64,000 bases of DNA from Rubrimonas cliftonensis (GCF_900107585.1 NZ_FNQM01000009.1:87739-151738); one strand, 5' to 3'; shown: positions 17,809 to 28,732, counted from the first letter of the stretch. Notes: generated by a model from the sequence alone, not told the origin. Numbers and translations: made by a program.

Positions 17809-19116
17809 CTAGAGCACGTACCGGGAGAGGTCGGTGGAGCGGGCGAGGTCGCTCAGCCGGCTCTCGACATAGGCGCGGTCGACCGAAACCGGCTCGCCGG
17901 CGCGGTCCGGCGCGACGAAGGACAGCTCCTCGAACACCCGCTCCAGCACCGTGTGCAACCGCCGCGCGCCGATGTTCTCCACCGAGGCGTTGACCTCCGC
18001 CGCGATGGCGGCCAGCGCCGCCACCCCGTCCTCGGTGAAGCTCACCGTCACGCCCTCGGTCTGGAGCAGCGCCGAATACTGCTTGGTCAGCGCGTTGTCG
18101 GGCTCGCTGAGGATGGCGATGAAATCCGCCTCCGTCAGCGGTTTCAGCTCCACGCGGATCGGCAGCCGGCCCTGAAGCTCCGGCAGCAGGTCCGAAGGCT
18201 TCGAGACGTGGAAGGCGCCCGAGGCGATGAACAGGATGTGGTCGGTGCGCACCGGCCCGTGCTTGGTGGCGACGGTGGTGCCCTCGATCAGCGGCAGCAG
18301 GTCGCGCTGCACGCCCTCGCGGCTGACGTCGGCGCCGCGCGCGCCCTCGCGCGCGCACACCTTGTCGATCTCGTCGAGGAAAACGATCCCGTCCGCCTCC
18401 ACGCTCGCCACCGCGTCGCGGGTGATCTGCTCCTGGTCCACCAGCTTGTCGGCCTCCTCGGCGACCAGCACCGGGTAGCTTTCGACCACCTTCATCTTGC
18501 GCCGCTTCGTGCGCCCGGAGAACGCCTTGCCGAACAGGTCGCCGATGTTGACCATGCCCATGCCCGCCTGCTGGCCCGGCAGGTCGAGCATCCCCCCCAG
18601 CGGGTTGGTCGCGTCGGCGACCTCGATCTCCACCTCCTTGTCGTCGAGCAGCCCGTCGCGGAGCTTGCGGCGAAAACTGTCCCTGGTCGCCTGCGAGGCG
18701 TTCTGCCCGACGATGGCGGCCAGCACCCGCTCCTCCGCCGCCGCATGGGCCTGCGCCTGCACCGAGGCGCGGCCCTTCTCGCGCTGCATGACGATGGCGG
18801 CCTCGACGAGATCGCGCACGATCTGGTCCACGTCGCGGCCGACATAGCCGACCTCGGTGAACTTGGTCGCCTCGACCTTCACGAAGGGCGCGTCGGCGAG
18901 CTTGGCGAGGCGGCGGCTGATCTCGGTCTTGCCGACGCCTGTCGGGCCGATCATCAGGATGTTCTTGGGAAACACCTCGTTGCGGATGTCGTCGGGCAGC
19001 CGCCGCCGCCGCCAGCGCGTGCGCAGCGCCACCGCGACGGCCCGCTTGGCGTCCGCCTGGCCGATGATGAAGCGGTCGAGTTCGGAGACGATCTCGCGCG
19101 GGGTGAGGTCGGTCAT
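17809..19116 (-). CDS. hslU: ATP-dependent protease ATPase subunit HslU (ClpY)
   Basis: 435 residues, the normal family length. It starts with [34 protein letters not shown], has Walker [10 protein letters not shown], pore motif GYVGRDV, Walker [11 protein letters not shown] and the C-terminal sensor-2 region ending [10 protein letters not shown], whose last residues activate HslV. HslU unfolds substrates for the HslV peptidase in the cytoplasm and is usually heat-shock induced. Its ATG overlaps the stop of a membrane-protein gene that separates it from hslV. Confidence 0.97.
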   Translation of the reverse strand: MTDLTPREIVSELDRFIIGQADAKRAVAVALRTRWRRRRLPDDIRNEVFPKNILMIGPTGVGKTEISRRLAKLADAPFVKVEATKFTEVGYVGRDVDQIVRDLVEAAIVMQREKGRASVQAQAHAAAEERVLAAIVGQNASQATRDSFRRKLRDGLLDDKEVEIEVADATNPLGGMLDLPGQQAGMGMVNIGDLFGKAFSGRTKRRKMKVVESYPVLVAEEADKLVDQEQITRDAVASVEADGIVFLDEIDKVCAREGARGADVSREGVQRDLLPLIEGTTVATKHGPVRTDHILFIASGAFHVSKPSDLLPELQGRLPIRVELKPLTEADFIAILSEPDNALTKQYSALLQTEGVTVSFTEDGVAALAAIAAEVNASVENIGARRLHTVLERVFEELSFVAPDRAGEPVSVDRAYVESRLSDLARSTDLSRYVL

Positions 19117-20342
19117 CGGGTCTCCCCAGTCCTGTCAGTGCGTCGGTCGTCCAGCCCGCCCGCCCAGGGCGGCAGCCGGTCCTTTCCCGGAAAATCCGGC
19201 AGCATGTCCATCAGGCCCGCGCGCAGCCGCGCCCAGCCCGAGCCGATGGCGACGATGAAGCCGCCGAGCGCGACCAGCGCCGCGGCCTGCGGCAGCGGGC
19301 CGACGCCGTCGCCCACCGTCGCCCGCGCCAGCACCCACAGCCACGCGAGCGAGGCGGTGAGGAACGAGCGCCGGTCGATCACCAGCGCCACGACCGTCAT
19401 CGCGAGCACCGCCAGCCCCAGCCCCGCCTGCCCCCACGGCGCGCCGAGCCCGACGACGCTCACCGCCAGCGTGTTCACGATCGCAGCAGCCGCCACCAGA
19501 TGCAGCCAGAAGGCGCAGAGGTTCAGCCGCGTCACCCGGTGCGGGTCGGCCGTGTCGAAGGCCATCGCGGCGGCGAAGACGGCCAGGCCGTAGCCGAGCG
19601 TCGCCAGCCCGGCGGCCCCGGCGCCGAGGTCGAAGAGGTCCGCCAGCCGCACGCCCCCCTGCGACAGCCGCATCGGGTCGAACATGCCGGCGAGCGTCAT
19701 CACCGCGCCGAAACCCGCGACCGCCATCAGGAACAGCGCGAAGGGCAGGCGGAAGCGCAGGTGGAACAGTCCCGCGCCGAGAACGCCCCCCGCACAGCCG
19801 GCGCCGAAGACGATCCGCGCCGCGCTCCCGTCCTCGAACATCCGCCCCAGCTCGCCCGGCGGCGTGGCCTCGAACATCCAGTTCAGCGCCGCCGTCCCCG
19901 CAACGCCCGCCGCCGGCGCCGCGACGCCGAACGCGAGCAGCAGGCTGGGCAGCGCCATCCGACGGCGACGGGTGAGGTATTCCGCCGCGATCCACGCCGC
20001 GGAGATGGCCGCGAGCTGGGGCGCGGTCTCCCCCACGCCCGAGGCCAGCGCCCACAGCCACACGCCCGCGCCGAGCAGCGCCACGCCGAGCGCGACGAAC
20101 ACCTCGCCCATGCCGCGGAACAGCTCGAACGGCTCCTCGTCGGGGCCGATCGCCGCGCGCCGGCCCGAGCGCGCCTCCGCCAGCGCCGCCAGCCGGCTCG
20201 CCTGCCGCTCGTCGAGCACGCCGGCCGCCACCGCGGCGCGCAGGTCGGCTGCCGCAACTGCGGCGTGAGCGCGCCCCGCCGCGTCCGCGCCCGTAGCCGC
20301 CGCGCCCGCGGCGCTAAATCCCTCCGCGGCGCCGCCGGCCAT
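19113..20342 (-). CDS. polytopic membrane protein of unknown function, inserted between hslV and hslU
   Basis: 409 residues with a soluble Ala-rich N-terminal part (about 1-75, including [18 protein letters not shown]) and then about 10-12 hydrophobic helices. The N-terminal segment followed by repeated membrane pairs resembles DUF2157-type proteins, but I cannot assign it firmly. Both ends are coupled: the start overlaps the hslV stop as TGATG, and its stop overlaps the hslU start as ATGA, so all three are probably one transcript. No enzymatic motif is visible. Confidence 0.8.
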   Translation of the reverse strand: MAGGAAEGFSAAGAAATGADAAGRAHAAVAAADLRAAVAAGVLDERQASRLAALAEARSGRRAAIGPDEEPFELFRGMGEVFVALGVALLGAGVWLWALASGVGETAPQLAAISAAWIAAEYLTRRRRMALPSLLLAFGVAAPAAGVAGTAALNWMFEATPPGELGRMFEDGSAARIVFGAGCAGGVLGAGLFHLRFRLPFALFLMAVAGFGAVMTLAGMFDPMRLSQGGVRLADLFDLGAGAAGLATLGYGLAVFAAAMAFDTADPHRVTRLNLCAFWLHLVAAAAIVNTLAVSVVGLGAPWGQAGLGLAVLAMTVVALVIDRRSFLTASLAWLWVLARATVGDGVGPLPQAAALVALGGFIVAIGSGWARLRAGLMDMLPDFPGKDRLPPWAGGLDDRRTDRTGETR

Positions 20343-20923
20343 CAGCCGCCGCTCTCGGCCGGGGCGATGCTCTCCACCGTCAGCGAGCCGTTGGTGTAGA
20401 CGCAGATCGAGGCGGCGATCTCCATCGCCCGGCGCGCGATGGCCTCGGCGTCCATCTCGCCGTCATAAAGCGCCAGCGCCGCCGCCAGCGCGTAGCTGCC
20501 GCCCGAGCCGATGGCCGCCACGCCGCCGTCGGGCTCCAGCACGTCGCCGGAGCCGGTGATCACCAGCAGGTCGGTCCCGTCGCTCACGATCAGCATGGCC
20601 TCGAGGTTGCGCAGATACTTGTCGGTGCGCCAGTCCTTCGCCAGCTCGACAGCGGCGCGGCGCAGCTGGCCCGGCGCGGCCTCCAGCTTCTTCTCCAGCC
20701 GCTCGAACAGGGTGAAGGCGTCGGCGGTCGAGCCGGCGAAGCCCGCCACCACGTCCCGCCCGCCGGGGCTGAGCCGCCGCACCTTGCGCGCCGTCGCCTT
20801 GATCACGGTCTGGCCCAGGCTCACCTGGCCGTCGCCCGCCACCACCACGCGCCCGCCCTTGGCGACGCCGATGATCGTCGTGCCATGCCAGCCCGCCGCG
20901 CCGCCGTCTCTCTCGCCCTGCAT
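20342..20923 (-). CDS. hslV: ATP-dependent protease peptidase subunit HslV (ClpQ)
   Basis: 193 residues. The catalytic N-terminal threonine is in HGTTIIGV after an about 13-residue propeptide-like leader, followed by the proteasome-like fold: [42 protein letters not shown] and [15 protein letters not shown]. HslV forms the dodecameric threonine peptidase of HslUV. It is first in the hslV/membrane protein/hslU operon. No clear heat-shock promoter could be seen in the 235 bases upstream, which are GC-saturated. Confidence 0.96.
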   Translation of the reverse strand: MQGERDGGAAGWHGTTIIGVAKGGRVVVAGDGQVSLGQTVIKATARKVRRLSPGGRDVVAGFAGSTADAFTLFERLEKKLEAAPGQLRRAAVELAKDWRTDKYLRNLEAMLIVSDGTDLLVITGSGDVLEPDGGVAAIGSGGSYALAAALALYDGEMDAEAIARRAMEIAASICVYTNGSLTVESIAPAESGG

Positions 20924-21158
20924 GGTCCCTCCGTCGCAGCCCGGTCCGCCGCCTCAGCCTGCGCCCCAGCTTGCGCCCTGGGCCGCCTTCGCGGCGCGCC
21001 GCGTCCTTCGCGGGCCGCACATAAGGCCGGCGCGCGCCGCGCGCCATCCCCCGCCGCCGCGGCCGCCCGCGCCCGAACCGGCGACGAGGGCGAATGATGC
21101 GTTGCCGCGATGGCGCGACCGCGTGTAAAGTCTGCGCGCCAAGCGTCTGGGGATCGTC

Positions 21159-21560
21159 ATGAAACTCGCTGCCACCGCCGCCGTCGCGGCCCTGCTTCTC
21201 GCCGGCTGCGCCTCCGAGCCGGCCGATCCGTGGATCGCCTACGCCTCGACCGCGGCCGACGCGCAGGCCGGCGCAAGCGCCGAGATCGCCGCGCATTACA
21301 GCCTCGGGGAGGAGTGCGCCGTCTCCGCGCCGGTCCTCGAGATCGTCGAGCCCGGCGCGCTCGGCGTCGCGAGCCTCGGCTCGGTCGCGCGCACCTTCAG
21401 CGCCCCCGACGCGCCCTGCGACGGGACCGAGGCGCAGGCCTCGGCGGTGTTCTACGACGCCGCCGCCGGCGTCTCGGGCGTCGACACGGTCGTCTATCGC
21501 GAGCTGACCGGCGGAGCGCGGCCGGACGTGGTGCACACCGTCTCGGTGCGCGTGCGCTGA
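21159..21560 (+). CDS. small lipoprotein of unknown function
   Basis: 133 residues with a typical lipoprotein signal: KLAATAAVAALLLAGC, Cys near residue 18 being the lipidation site. The mature part has two further cysteines (EECAVS and APCDG) that could form a disulfide, and a C-terminal DVVHTVSVRVR strand. I do not recognise the family. It is divergent from hslV. Confidence 0.72.
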   Translation: MKLAATAAVAALLLAGCASEPADPWIAYASTAADAQAGASAEIAAHYSLGEECAVSAPVLEIVEPGALGVASLGSVARTFSAPDAPCDGTEAQASAVFYDAAAGVSGVDTVVYRELTGGARPDVVHTVSVRVR

Positions 21561-21647
21561 GCGGCCGTCGCGGCGTGGGCGGGGCGGGCGCTTGACCCGT
21601 CCGCTGACCTCGGCGACCCTTTTCCAACCCTGACCGGAGCGCCCGCA

Positions 21648-21884
21648 GTGCAGTGCTTCTTCGTCCACATCACCTGCAGGCTGGGCCGCACCTACGAGGT
21701 CGCCGCCAAGCTCGCCGACCGCGAGATCGCGTCCGAGATCCACTCCATCTCCGGCGAGTACGACCTGCTGGCGAAGTTCTACCTCGCGCCGGGAGAGGAC
21801 GTCGGCCGCTTCATCGCCGAGAACCTCCACGACGTCGACGGCGTGGAGCGCACCGTGACGACGATCACCTTCAAGGCGTTCTGA
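21648..21884 (+). CDS. stand-alone Lrp/AsnC ligand-binding (RAM) domain protein
   Basis: 78 residues starting at a GTG. The sequence CFFVHITCRLGRTYEVAAKLADREIASEIHSISGEYDLLAKFYL and the VDGVERTVTTITFKAF end match the C-terminal effector-binding domain of Lrp/AsnC regulators without a DNA-binding domain. Such single-domain proteins form dimers or octamers that sense amino acids. It is followed by a long repeat-rich gap. A function in transcription would need a partner. Confidence 0.88.
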   Translation: MQCFFVHITCRLGRTYEVAAKLADREIASEIHSISGEYDLLAKFYLAPGEDVGRFIAENLHDVDGVERTVTTITFKAF

Positions 21885-21921
21885 GGGGCGGGTTGGCGCA
21901 CGAAGCGGCCTTTGGCCTGCG

Positions 21922-22213
21922 GCGCCCCCTGGGCGATGAGGGCCGCGCCCTCCCTTGGGGGAGGGAGGGCGCGGCGCGTGCTGGTCGCACGGGCCAAGGG
22001 GCGAGCGATGCGCCGTCAGGCCGACGACCGCCTCCCGCGCACAACGGATGCTGATGCGCCAAACCTTGCTCCAACCTAGGCCCGTGCGGCCAGCACTGGC
22101 CGCGCCCTCCTGCCGGGGCTCCGGCCGTTCGCCGCTGAAATCCCTCCACTGGAGGGATTTCCGGGCGCGGCTCACCCCCCAGCGAAGGCGCGGCCCTCAT
22201 CGCTCAGGGGGCC
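21922..22213. repeat. long imperfect inverted repeat in the gap before prfC
   Basis: The gap 21885-22455 has no gene. Its left arm begins at 21923 with CCCCCTGGGCGATGAGGGCC and continues to GTGCTGGTCGCACGGGCC (21978-21995). The same segments return in reverse complement at 22079-22096 (17 of 18 bases) and 22187-22212 (about two mismatches). The arms differ in length because each has its own inner palindrome: GCCGCGCCCTCCCT/AGGGAGGGCGCGGC at 21942-21975 on the left and the 25-base palindrome at 22137-22161 on the right. This looks like two inverted copies of a dispersed intergenic repeat. Confidence 0.75.
22137..22161. repeat. 25-base perfect palindrome
   Basis: GAAATCCCTCCA and its exact reverse complement TGGAGGGATTTC flank a single central C. 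It lies inside the right arm of the larger inverted repeat and is much more AT-rich than its surroundings. It would form a 12-bp stem, or could be a REP-like or protein-binding element. Confidence 0.75.
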
Positions 22214-22455
22214 CCGCCGTCGCGCTTCGGCGCTCTCGCGGACTGTCGCCGCAACCGCCCCCACCCCCTCTGATGCGGGCGAAAACGGGGAAACTGCGAA
22301 AGGGGAGTCCTCAGCCCGGAACTCCGGCGACGCCATGAAACTCGGCCGATTTCCAGAGCGCCGTCCTCAGCGGCCTGACGACGCTCGCGAAGGCCGAGCA
22401 CAGCTTGACCGCAGCGGGGCGGCGCGAGCTTGCTCCTCCTGTCCCCGCGCAGTCC

Positions 22456-24075
<1,620 letters not shown>

Positions 24076-24190
24076 GGGCGGGGGTATAGGCGCGCCGCGG
24101 CCCGTTGAAAAGCGCCTGCAGGGCGCCCCGGAGGTGGACGGCGCCGCCGCCGGCGCTACACCCCTGCGCGACCGAAACCCGGGAGCGTCC

Positions 24191-24769
24191 ATGAGACTGC
24201 CGATCATCGCCGGCCTGCTGATCGCGACGCTCGCCACCTGTGCGGCGCGGGCCATGACCGCGGAGGAGAGAGCCGTCCTCGCGCGTCTGGGCGAGCCGGG
24301 CGTCCACGCGGTCATGCGCCACGCGCTCGCTCCCGGCTACTCAGATCCGGCCGACTTTCGGCTCGACGACTGCGCCACCCAGCGCAATCTCGACGCGGCG
24401 GGCAGGGCGCAGGCGCAGGCGGCCGGCGACATGCTGCGCGCGGCCGGGGCGCGGATCGACCGTGTGCTGAGTTCGCAGTGGTGCCGCTGTCTTGAGACCG
24501 CCCGCCTCATGGCCCTTGGCGCCGTCGAGGAGGCGCCCCCTCTCAACTCGTTCTTCGAGGCGCGCAGCCGCCGCGCGGCGCAGACCGAGGCGACACGGGC
24601 GCTGGTCGCGGGGCTTCCCGAGGGGGCGACGGCCCTGCTCGTGACGCATCAGGTCAACGTCGCGGCGCTGGTCGGCGGCGGCGTCCGTTCCGGCGAGATC
24701 GTGGTGTTCCGCCTTGGCGTGGACGGCGAGGCGGAGGTTCTGGGCCGCGTGACGCCGCCCGCCGGCTGA
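24191..24769 (+). CDS. exported histidine phosphatase superfamily protein
   Basis: 192 residues with a signal peptide (RLPIIAGLLIATLATCAARA). The catalytic histidine is in VMRHALAPG (RHG replaced by RHA), the second Arg/Cys block is SSQWCRCLETARLMA, and the late histidine is in LLVTHQVNVAAL. This is the branch-2-like short periplasmic phosphatase group common in Alphaproteobacteria. The substrate is unknown. It is divergent from prfC. Confidence 0.87.
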   Translation: MRLPIIAGLLIATLATCAARAMTAEERAVLARLGEPGVHAVMRHALAPGYSDPADFRLDDCATQRNLDAAGRAQAQAAGDMLRAAGARIDRVLSSQWCRCLETARLMALGAVEEAPPLNSFFEARSRRAAQTEATRALVAGLPEGATALLVTHQVNVAALVGGGVRSGEIVVFRLGVDGEAEVLGRVTPPAG

Positions 24770-24908
24770 CCGGCGCGGCCGCATCGCTCCCGCATCGCGC
24801 CGCTTCGCCGAGCCCTGCCCCGGGCCGCCGGGGCGGGCTCGTCCGGCGTTTGTCTGGACGCGCCTCGGCTTGCGCCGCAAACTGCCGCTTCCTCCGCACG
24901 GAGAGCTC

Positions 24909-25526
24909 ATGGATCAGAAATCGGGATTCTTCCCCCGCGACGACGACGCCGAGCAGGAGCGCCGCCTGCGCGAGACGCGGGTCGGGCCGAAGCTCCGCCG
25001 TCGCCGCCGCCAGCTCGACCTGACGCTCAGCCAGGTCGCCGAGCGTTCCGGGTGCTCCGAGAGCATGGTGTCGAAGATCGAGACGATGCGGGTGCACCCG
25101 TCGCTCACCCTGCTGCGCCGGCTCGCCGCCGCGCTCGATCTCAACGTCGCGCTGCTTTTCGACGACGCGCCGGCGCATGGCGTGGTGCAGCGCAGCGGCG
25201 CGCGCCCGCAACTCGACGGCGACGCGCTGCGCAGCGGCGACGGCGTGATCCTGGAGCGCCTCGCGCCCTACGCCGAGGGCGTCGCGCTGCAGGCCAACAT
25301 CCACATCCTGCTGCCCGGCGGCGCCTCGGACGGGCTCATCGCCCATGTCGGCGAGGAGATGGGCTATCTGCTGGAGGGCGAGATCGAGCTGGTTGTCGGC
25401 GACGAGGTGTTTCGCCTGAAACCGGGCGACTCCTTCCATTTCCGCTCCGAGCGCCCGCACGGGTATCGCAATGTCGGCGAGACGGTGGCGCGGATCCTGT
25501 GGGTCAACACGCCGCCCACCTTTTAG
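24909..25526 (+). CDS. HTH (XRE)-cupin transcriptional regulator, PuuR-like
   Basis: 205 residues. Residues 20-75 form an XRE helix-turn-helix (VGPKLRRRRRQLDLTLSQVAERSGCSESMVSKIET), and residues 120-205 a cupin_2 sensor (GEEMGYLLEGEIELVVGDEVFRLKPGDSFHF, then RPHGYRNVGE). GGAGAG precedes the chosen ATG. This architecture regulates polyamine, amino acid and amide catabolism genes. It directly precedes the nitrilase/ABC/amidase cluster in the same direction and is its likely local regulator. Effector unknown. Confidence 0.9.
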   Translation: MDQKSGFFPRDDDAEQERRLRETRVGPKLRRRRRQLDLTLSQVAERSGCSESMVSKIETMRVHPSLTLLRRLAAALDLNVALLFDDAPAHGVVQRSGARPQLDGDALRSGDGVILERLAPYAEGVALQANIHILLPGGASDGLIAHVGEEMGYLLEGEIELVVGDEVFRLKPGDSFHFRSERPHGYRNVGETVARILWVNTPPTF

Positions 25527-25597
25527 GCGCTCGCCCCGCTCGGCGCCCAGCAGGCGCCCGCGCCCGCGCGCGGCGCCGCGCTGCAGGCGGCTGATTT

Positions 25598-25636
25598 TCA
25601 AGAAACTTGACTCTGTGCGCCGCGGCGATCGTTAAT
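25598..25636 (+). promoter_or_regulatory. candidate promoter and operator for the amide cluster
   Basis: A sigma-70-like TTGACT (25607-25612) is followed after 18 bases by GTTAAT. Overlapping the -35 is an inverted repeat TCAAG-AAA-CTTGA (25598-25610), a plausible operator for the HTH-cupin regulator. This is the most AT-rich stretch between the regulator and the nitrilase gene. Inference only. Confidence 0.4.
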
Positions 25637-25666
25637 CACTCCGAGACCATACGATGGGGAGTCAGG

Positions 25667-26542
25667 ATGCCGGCGTCTCCCGAAGCCGAGATCACCGTCG
25701 CGGCGATCCAGTTCGAGCCCGTGATCGGCGCGCTGGAGCGCAACATCGATGCGGGCGTCGCCCTGCTCGAACAGGCGGCGGACGCGGGCGCCCAGCTTGC
25801 GGTGCTGCCGGAACTCGCCGACAGCGGCTATGTGTTCGAGACGCGGGCGGAGGCGTTCTCGCTCGCCGCCAGCCCCGCATCCTCGCCGGCGCTCGCCGCC
25901 TGGGGCGCGGTGGCGCAGCGGCGGGGCATGCATCTCGTGACCGGCTTCGCCGAGCGCGACGGCCCGTCGCTCTACAACAGCGCCGCCGTGATCGGCCCAG
26001 ACGGCCTCATCGGCGTCTATCGCAAGACCCATCTGTGGGGCGAGGAGGCGCTGTTCTTCGAGCGCGGCGACCTCGGCTTTCCGGTGTTCCGCACGCCGCT
26101 CGGGCGGATCGCGGCGCTGATCTGCTACGACGGCTGGTTTCCCGAGGCCTGGCGGCTCTGCGCCGTGCAGGGGGCCGACATCGTCTGCGTGCCGACCAAC
26201 TGGGTGCCGATGCCGAGCCAGCCCGACGGCCAGCTCGCCATGAGCAACATCCTGTGCATGGCGGCGGCGCATTCCAACTCGATGTTCGTCGCCGCGGCCT
26301 GCCGCACCGGCGTCGAGCGCGGCCAGCCCTTCATCGGCCAGAGCCTGATCGTCAACAACGAGGGCTGGATCCTCGCCGGCCCGGCGGCCGAGACCGGCGA
26401 CGCCGTGCTGACCGCGCGCGTGAACCTCGCCGAGGCGCGGCGCGGCCGTTCGCTCAACCAGTTCAACCAGCTCCTGCGCGACCGGCGGGAGGATCTCTAC
26501 GACGCGACCCTCGGGGCTGCGGCGACGCCCGGCTGGCGCTGA
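25667..26542 (+). CDS. nitrilase-superfamily carbon-nitrogen hydrolase
   Basis: About 291 residues with the full Glu-Lys-Cys triad of the nitrilase fold: Glu49 in VLPELADSGY, Lys120 in VYRKTHLW and Cys153 in LICYDGWFPE. The ATG at 25667 has GGGGAGTCAGG in front. Family members hydrolyse amides, carbamoyl amines or nitriles in the cytoplasm. The C-terminal end runs into FNQLLRDRREDLYD. First structural gene of the amide cluster, 37 bases before the binding protein. I cannot choose between amidase, N-carbamoyl hydrolase and nitrilase activity from sequence. Confidence 0.92.
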   Translation: MPASPEAEITVAAIQFEPVIGALERNIDAGVALLEQAADAGAQLAVLPELADSGYVFETRAEAFSLAASPASSPALAAWGAVAQRRGMHLVTGFAERDGPSLYNSAAVIGPDGLIGVYRKTHLWGEEALFFERGDLGFPVFRTPLGRIAALICYDGWFPEAWRLCAVQGADIVCVPTNWVPMPSQPDGQLAMSNILCMAAAHSNSMFVAAACRTGVERGQPFIGQSLIVNNEGWILAGPAAETGDAVLTARVNLAEARRGRSLNQFNQLLRDRREDLYDATLGAAATPGWR

Positions 26543-26578
26543 GCGCCGGCCCCCACCACCACGGAAAGGACGCTGCGC

Positions 26579-27739
26579 ATGACCTGGAAGACCCAAGCGA
26601 CCCTCGCCCTGCTCGCCGTCGCCGCGCTCGCCGGCGGCGCCTCGGCGCAGGAGACCGTCAAGATCGGCATTCCCGTAGGCCTCAGCGGCGCCAACAGCGT
26701 CGTCGCGCCCTCGGTGGTGCAGTCCTCCGAACTCGCCGCCGAGGAAATCAACGCCGCGGGCGGCATCCTCGGCCGGCAGATCGAGCTGATCGTCGCCGAC
26801 GACGGCTCGGGCGCGCAGGGCGCCCAGCGCGCCTTCGACAGTCTGGTGTTCCAGAGCGAGGTGGACGTCCTGATCTCCATGGAGACCTCGGCCGCCCGGA
26901 ACGCCGGCCTGCCGATCGTGAACCGCGGCCGCACGCCCTACATCTACACCTCGTTCTACGAGGGCCGCTCCTGCAGCCCGTGGATGTACGTCAACGCCTG
27001 GGTGCCCGAGCAGCAGGTGGCCCCCATCGTCGACCACTTCATGGCGGAGTTCGAGGCCAAGACCTTCTACCTGATCGGCTCCGACTACGCCTTCGGCCGC
27101 GGCATGCTCGAATTCACCCGCGCCTATGTCGAGGCCAATGGCGGGACCGTGCTGGGCGAGGACTACCTGCCCATGGACGGCTCCGACTGGACCGCGATCA
27201 TCTCCAACCTCCGCGCCGCGGCGCCCGACGCGCTGATCACCTCCACCGCCGGCGGCGCACCGAACGTGACGCTCACCAAGCAGCTCCGCGCCGCTGGCGT
27301 CGACATCCCCTACGGCAACCTCGCCGTTGACGAGGGCACCGCCAAGGCGATGGGCGCCGACGCGACCGGCATCTTCATCGCGGCCTCCTACCTGACCTCG
27401 ATCGACAGCGCCGAGAACAAGGCGTTCCTGAGCGCGATGGAGGCTAAGTTCGGCGCCGACCTCAAGACGCCCAACGACCTTAGCGTGCCGCAGTACGAGG
27501 CGATCTACGCCTACAAGGCCGCGGCCGAGGCGGCCGGCTCCACGGACGCCGAGGCGGTCATCGACGCGCTCGACGACGTCGCCGTGACCGGGCCGCGCGG
27601 CGTGATCCAGATGAACAAGCAGCGCCACGCGCCGCTGACGATGTATCTGGGGCAGGTGCTTGCCGACGGCTCGGTTGAGGTGATCTCCACCTTCGAGAAC
27701 GTCGACCCCGGCGAGCAGTGCCCGCAGTTCTCCGGCTGA
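26579..27739 (+). CDS. branched-chain/amide-type ABC transporter substrate-binding protein
   Basis: 386 residues with a cleavable signal (MTWKTQATLALLAVAALAGGASAQ). It belongs to the UrtA/FmdD-like group: VKIGIPVGLSGANSVV, AAEEINAAGGILGRQIELIVADD, TSFYEGRSCSPWMY, LIGSDYAFGRGM, and the FENVDPGEQCPQF end common among urea- and amide-binding members. It feeds the permease and ATPase genes downstream. It is only distantly like the binding protein at 1191-2435, so the window holds two separate systems of this class. Confidence 0.9.
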   Translation: MTWKTQATLALLAVAALAGGASAQETVKIGIPVGLSGANSVVAPSVVQSSELAAEEINAAGGILGRQIELIVADDGSGAQGAQRAFDSLVFQSEVDVLISMETSAARNAGLPIVNRGRTPYIYTSFYEGRSCSPWMYVNAWVPEQQVAPIVDHFMAEFEAKTFYLIGSDYAFGRGMLEFTRAYVEANGGTVLGEDYLPMDGSDWTAIISNLRAAAPDALITSTAGGAPNVTLTKQLRAAGVDIPYGNLAVDEGTAKAMGADATGIFIAASYLTSIDSAENKAFLSAMEAKFGADLKTPNDLSVPQYEAIYAYKAAAEAAGSTDAEAVIDALDDVAVTGPRGVIQMNKQRHAPLTMYLGQVLADGSVEVISTFENVDPGEQCPQFSG

Positions 27740-27797
27740 CCTCGCTCTGACAGGCCGCCCGGCGCGCGATTGCGCCGGGCGGACGCCGGCCCCTCCT

Positions 27798-27874
27798 GGC
27801 GCGCAGGCGCCGCCCACTCAGACCCCCAAGGCGCGCAGGCGCCGTCACTTCCGCCCCAAGGCGCGCAGGCGCCG
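27798..27874 (+). repeat. three tandem 15-base palindromic repeats in the binding-protein/permease gap
   Basis: GGCGCGCAGGCGCCG occurs at 27798-27812, 27830-27844 and 27860-27874, with 15-17 variable bases between copies. Each can fold as GGCGC/GCGCC around GCAG. They fill the 156-base gap between the abundant-type binding protein and the permease, a place where 3' hairpins often protect the upstream message and set binding-protein excess. Confidence 0.8.
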
Positions 27875-27895
27875 CCCCTCGGCCGGGACGCCCCG

Positions 27896-28732
27896 ATGAC
27901 CATCCTCGCGCTCGACATCGTCACCACGGCGCTGATCCTCTTCGTCGTCGCCGCCGGGCTGATGGTGATTCTCGGCGTCATGAAGCTGATCAACTTCGCC
28001 CATGGCGCCTTTCTCACTGTCGGCGGCTACACCGCCATGGTCGTGACCGACGCGGGCCTCTCGCCGTGGCTGGCGGCGCCGGCGGCGCTCGCCTTCGGCT
28101 TCGGCGCCGGGCTGCTGATCGAACGGGTGATCGTGCGCCCGCTCTACGACCGGCCGCTCGACGCCATCCTCGCGACATGGGGCCTCGGCATCGTCATCAC
28201 CCAGCTCATCACGCTGGGTTTCGGGCGCGAGGTGCAGTTCGCCGCGAGCCCGATGACCGGCACGCTGCCGCTCGGCGACACCGAGTATTCCGCGTGGCGG
28301 CTGGTCGTCTCCGGCGTCGCACTGGCGGTGGGGGCGGGCCTGACGGCTCTGCTCTACCTCACCCGCTTCGGCCTCAACGCCCGGGCCGTGATCATGAACG
28401 AGCCGCTGGCGCGCGGCCTCGGCATCGACAGCGGCCGGGTGCGCGCGACGACCTTCGGCCTCGGCGCCGGGCTCGCCTGCGCCGCCGGCGCGTTGATCAC
28501 GCCGCTGCTGTCGGTGGACCCGAACATGGGTCTTCCCTGGCTGGTGAACTCCTTCATGCTGGTGCTGGTCTCGGGCGTCTCGATCCCCAGCTTGATGCTC
28601 GCCTCGCTGCTGCTGGGCGGCGCGCAGGTGCTCGTCTCCAGCTTCGTAAGCCCGATTCTCGGCGGCATGACCATCGTGGTGCTCGCCGCCGCGCTGCTGC
28701 GGATCAACCCGAAGGGCCTGAGCCTTGGTTGA
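27896..28732 (+). CDS. branched-chain/amide-type ABC transporter permease (LivH-like)
   Basis: 278 residues, eight or so helices. LMVILGVMKLINFAHGAFLTVGGYTAMV is the LivH/UrtB signature, and the C-terminus ends LLRINPKGLSLG. I chose the ATG at 27896 since the longer frame upstream reads through the tandem palindromic repeats as GAQAP units. It overlaps the next gene by eight bases. It pairs with the permease half of the following fusion protein. Confidence 0.9.
   Translation: MTILALDIVTTALILFVVAAGLMVILGVMKLINFAHGAFLTVGGYTAMVVTDAGLSPWLAAPAALAFGFGAGLLIERVIVRPLYDRPLDAILATWGLGIVITQLITLGFGREVQFAASPMTGTLPLGDTEYSAWRLVVSGVALAVGAGLTALLYLTRFGLNARAVIMNEPLARGLGIDSGRVRATTFGLGAGLACAAGALITPLLSVDPNMGLPWLVNSFMLVLVSGVSIPSLMLASLLLGGAQVLVSSFVSPILGGMTIVVLAAALLRINPKGLSLG

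Noticed and set aside
27798..27874. CRISPR-like array in the transporter gap
   Set aside because: Only three short 15-base palindromic units with spacers of 15-17 bases and no cas genes; these are mRNA hairpins or generic repeats.
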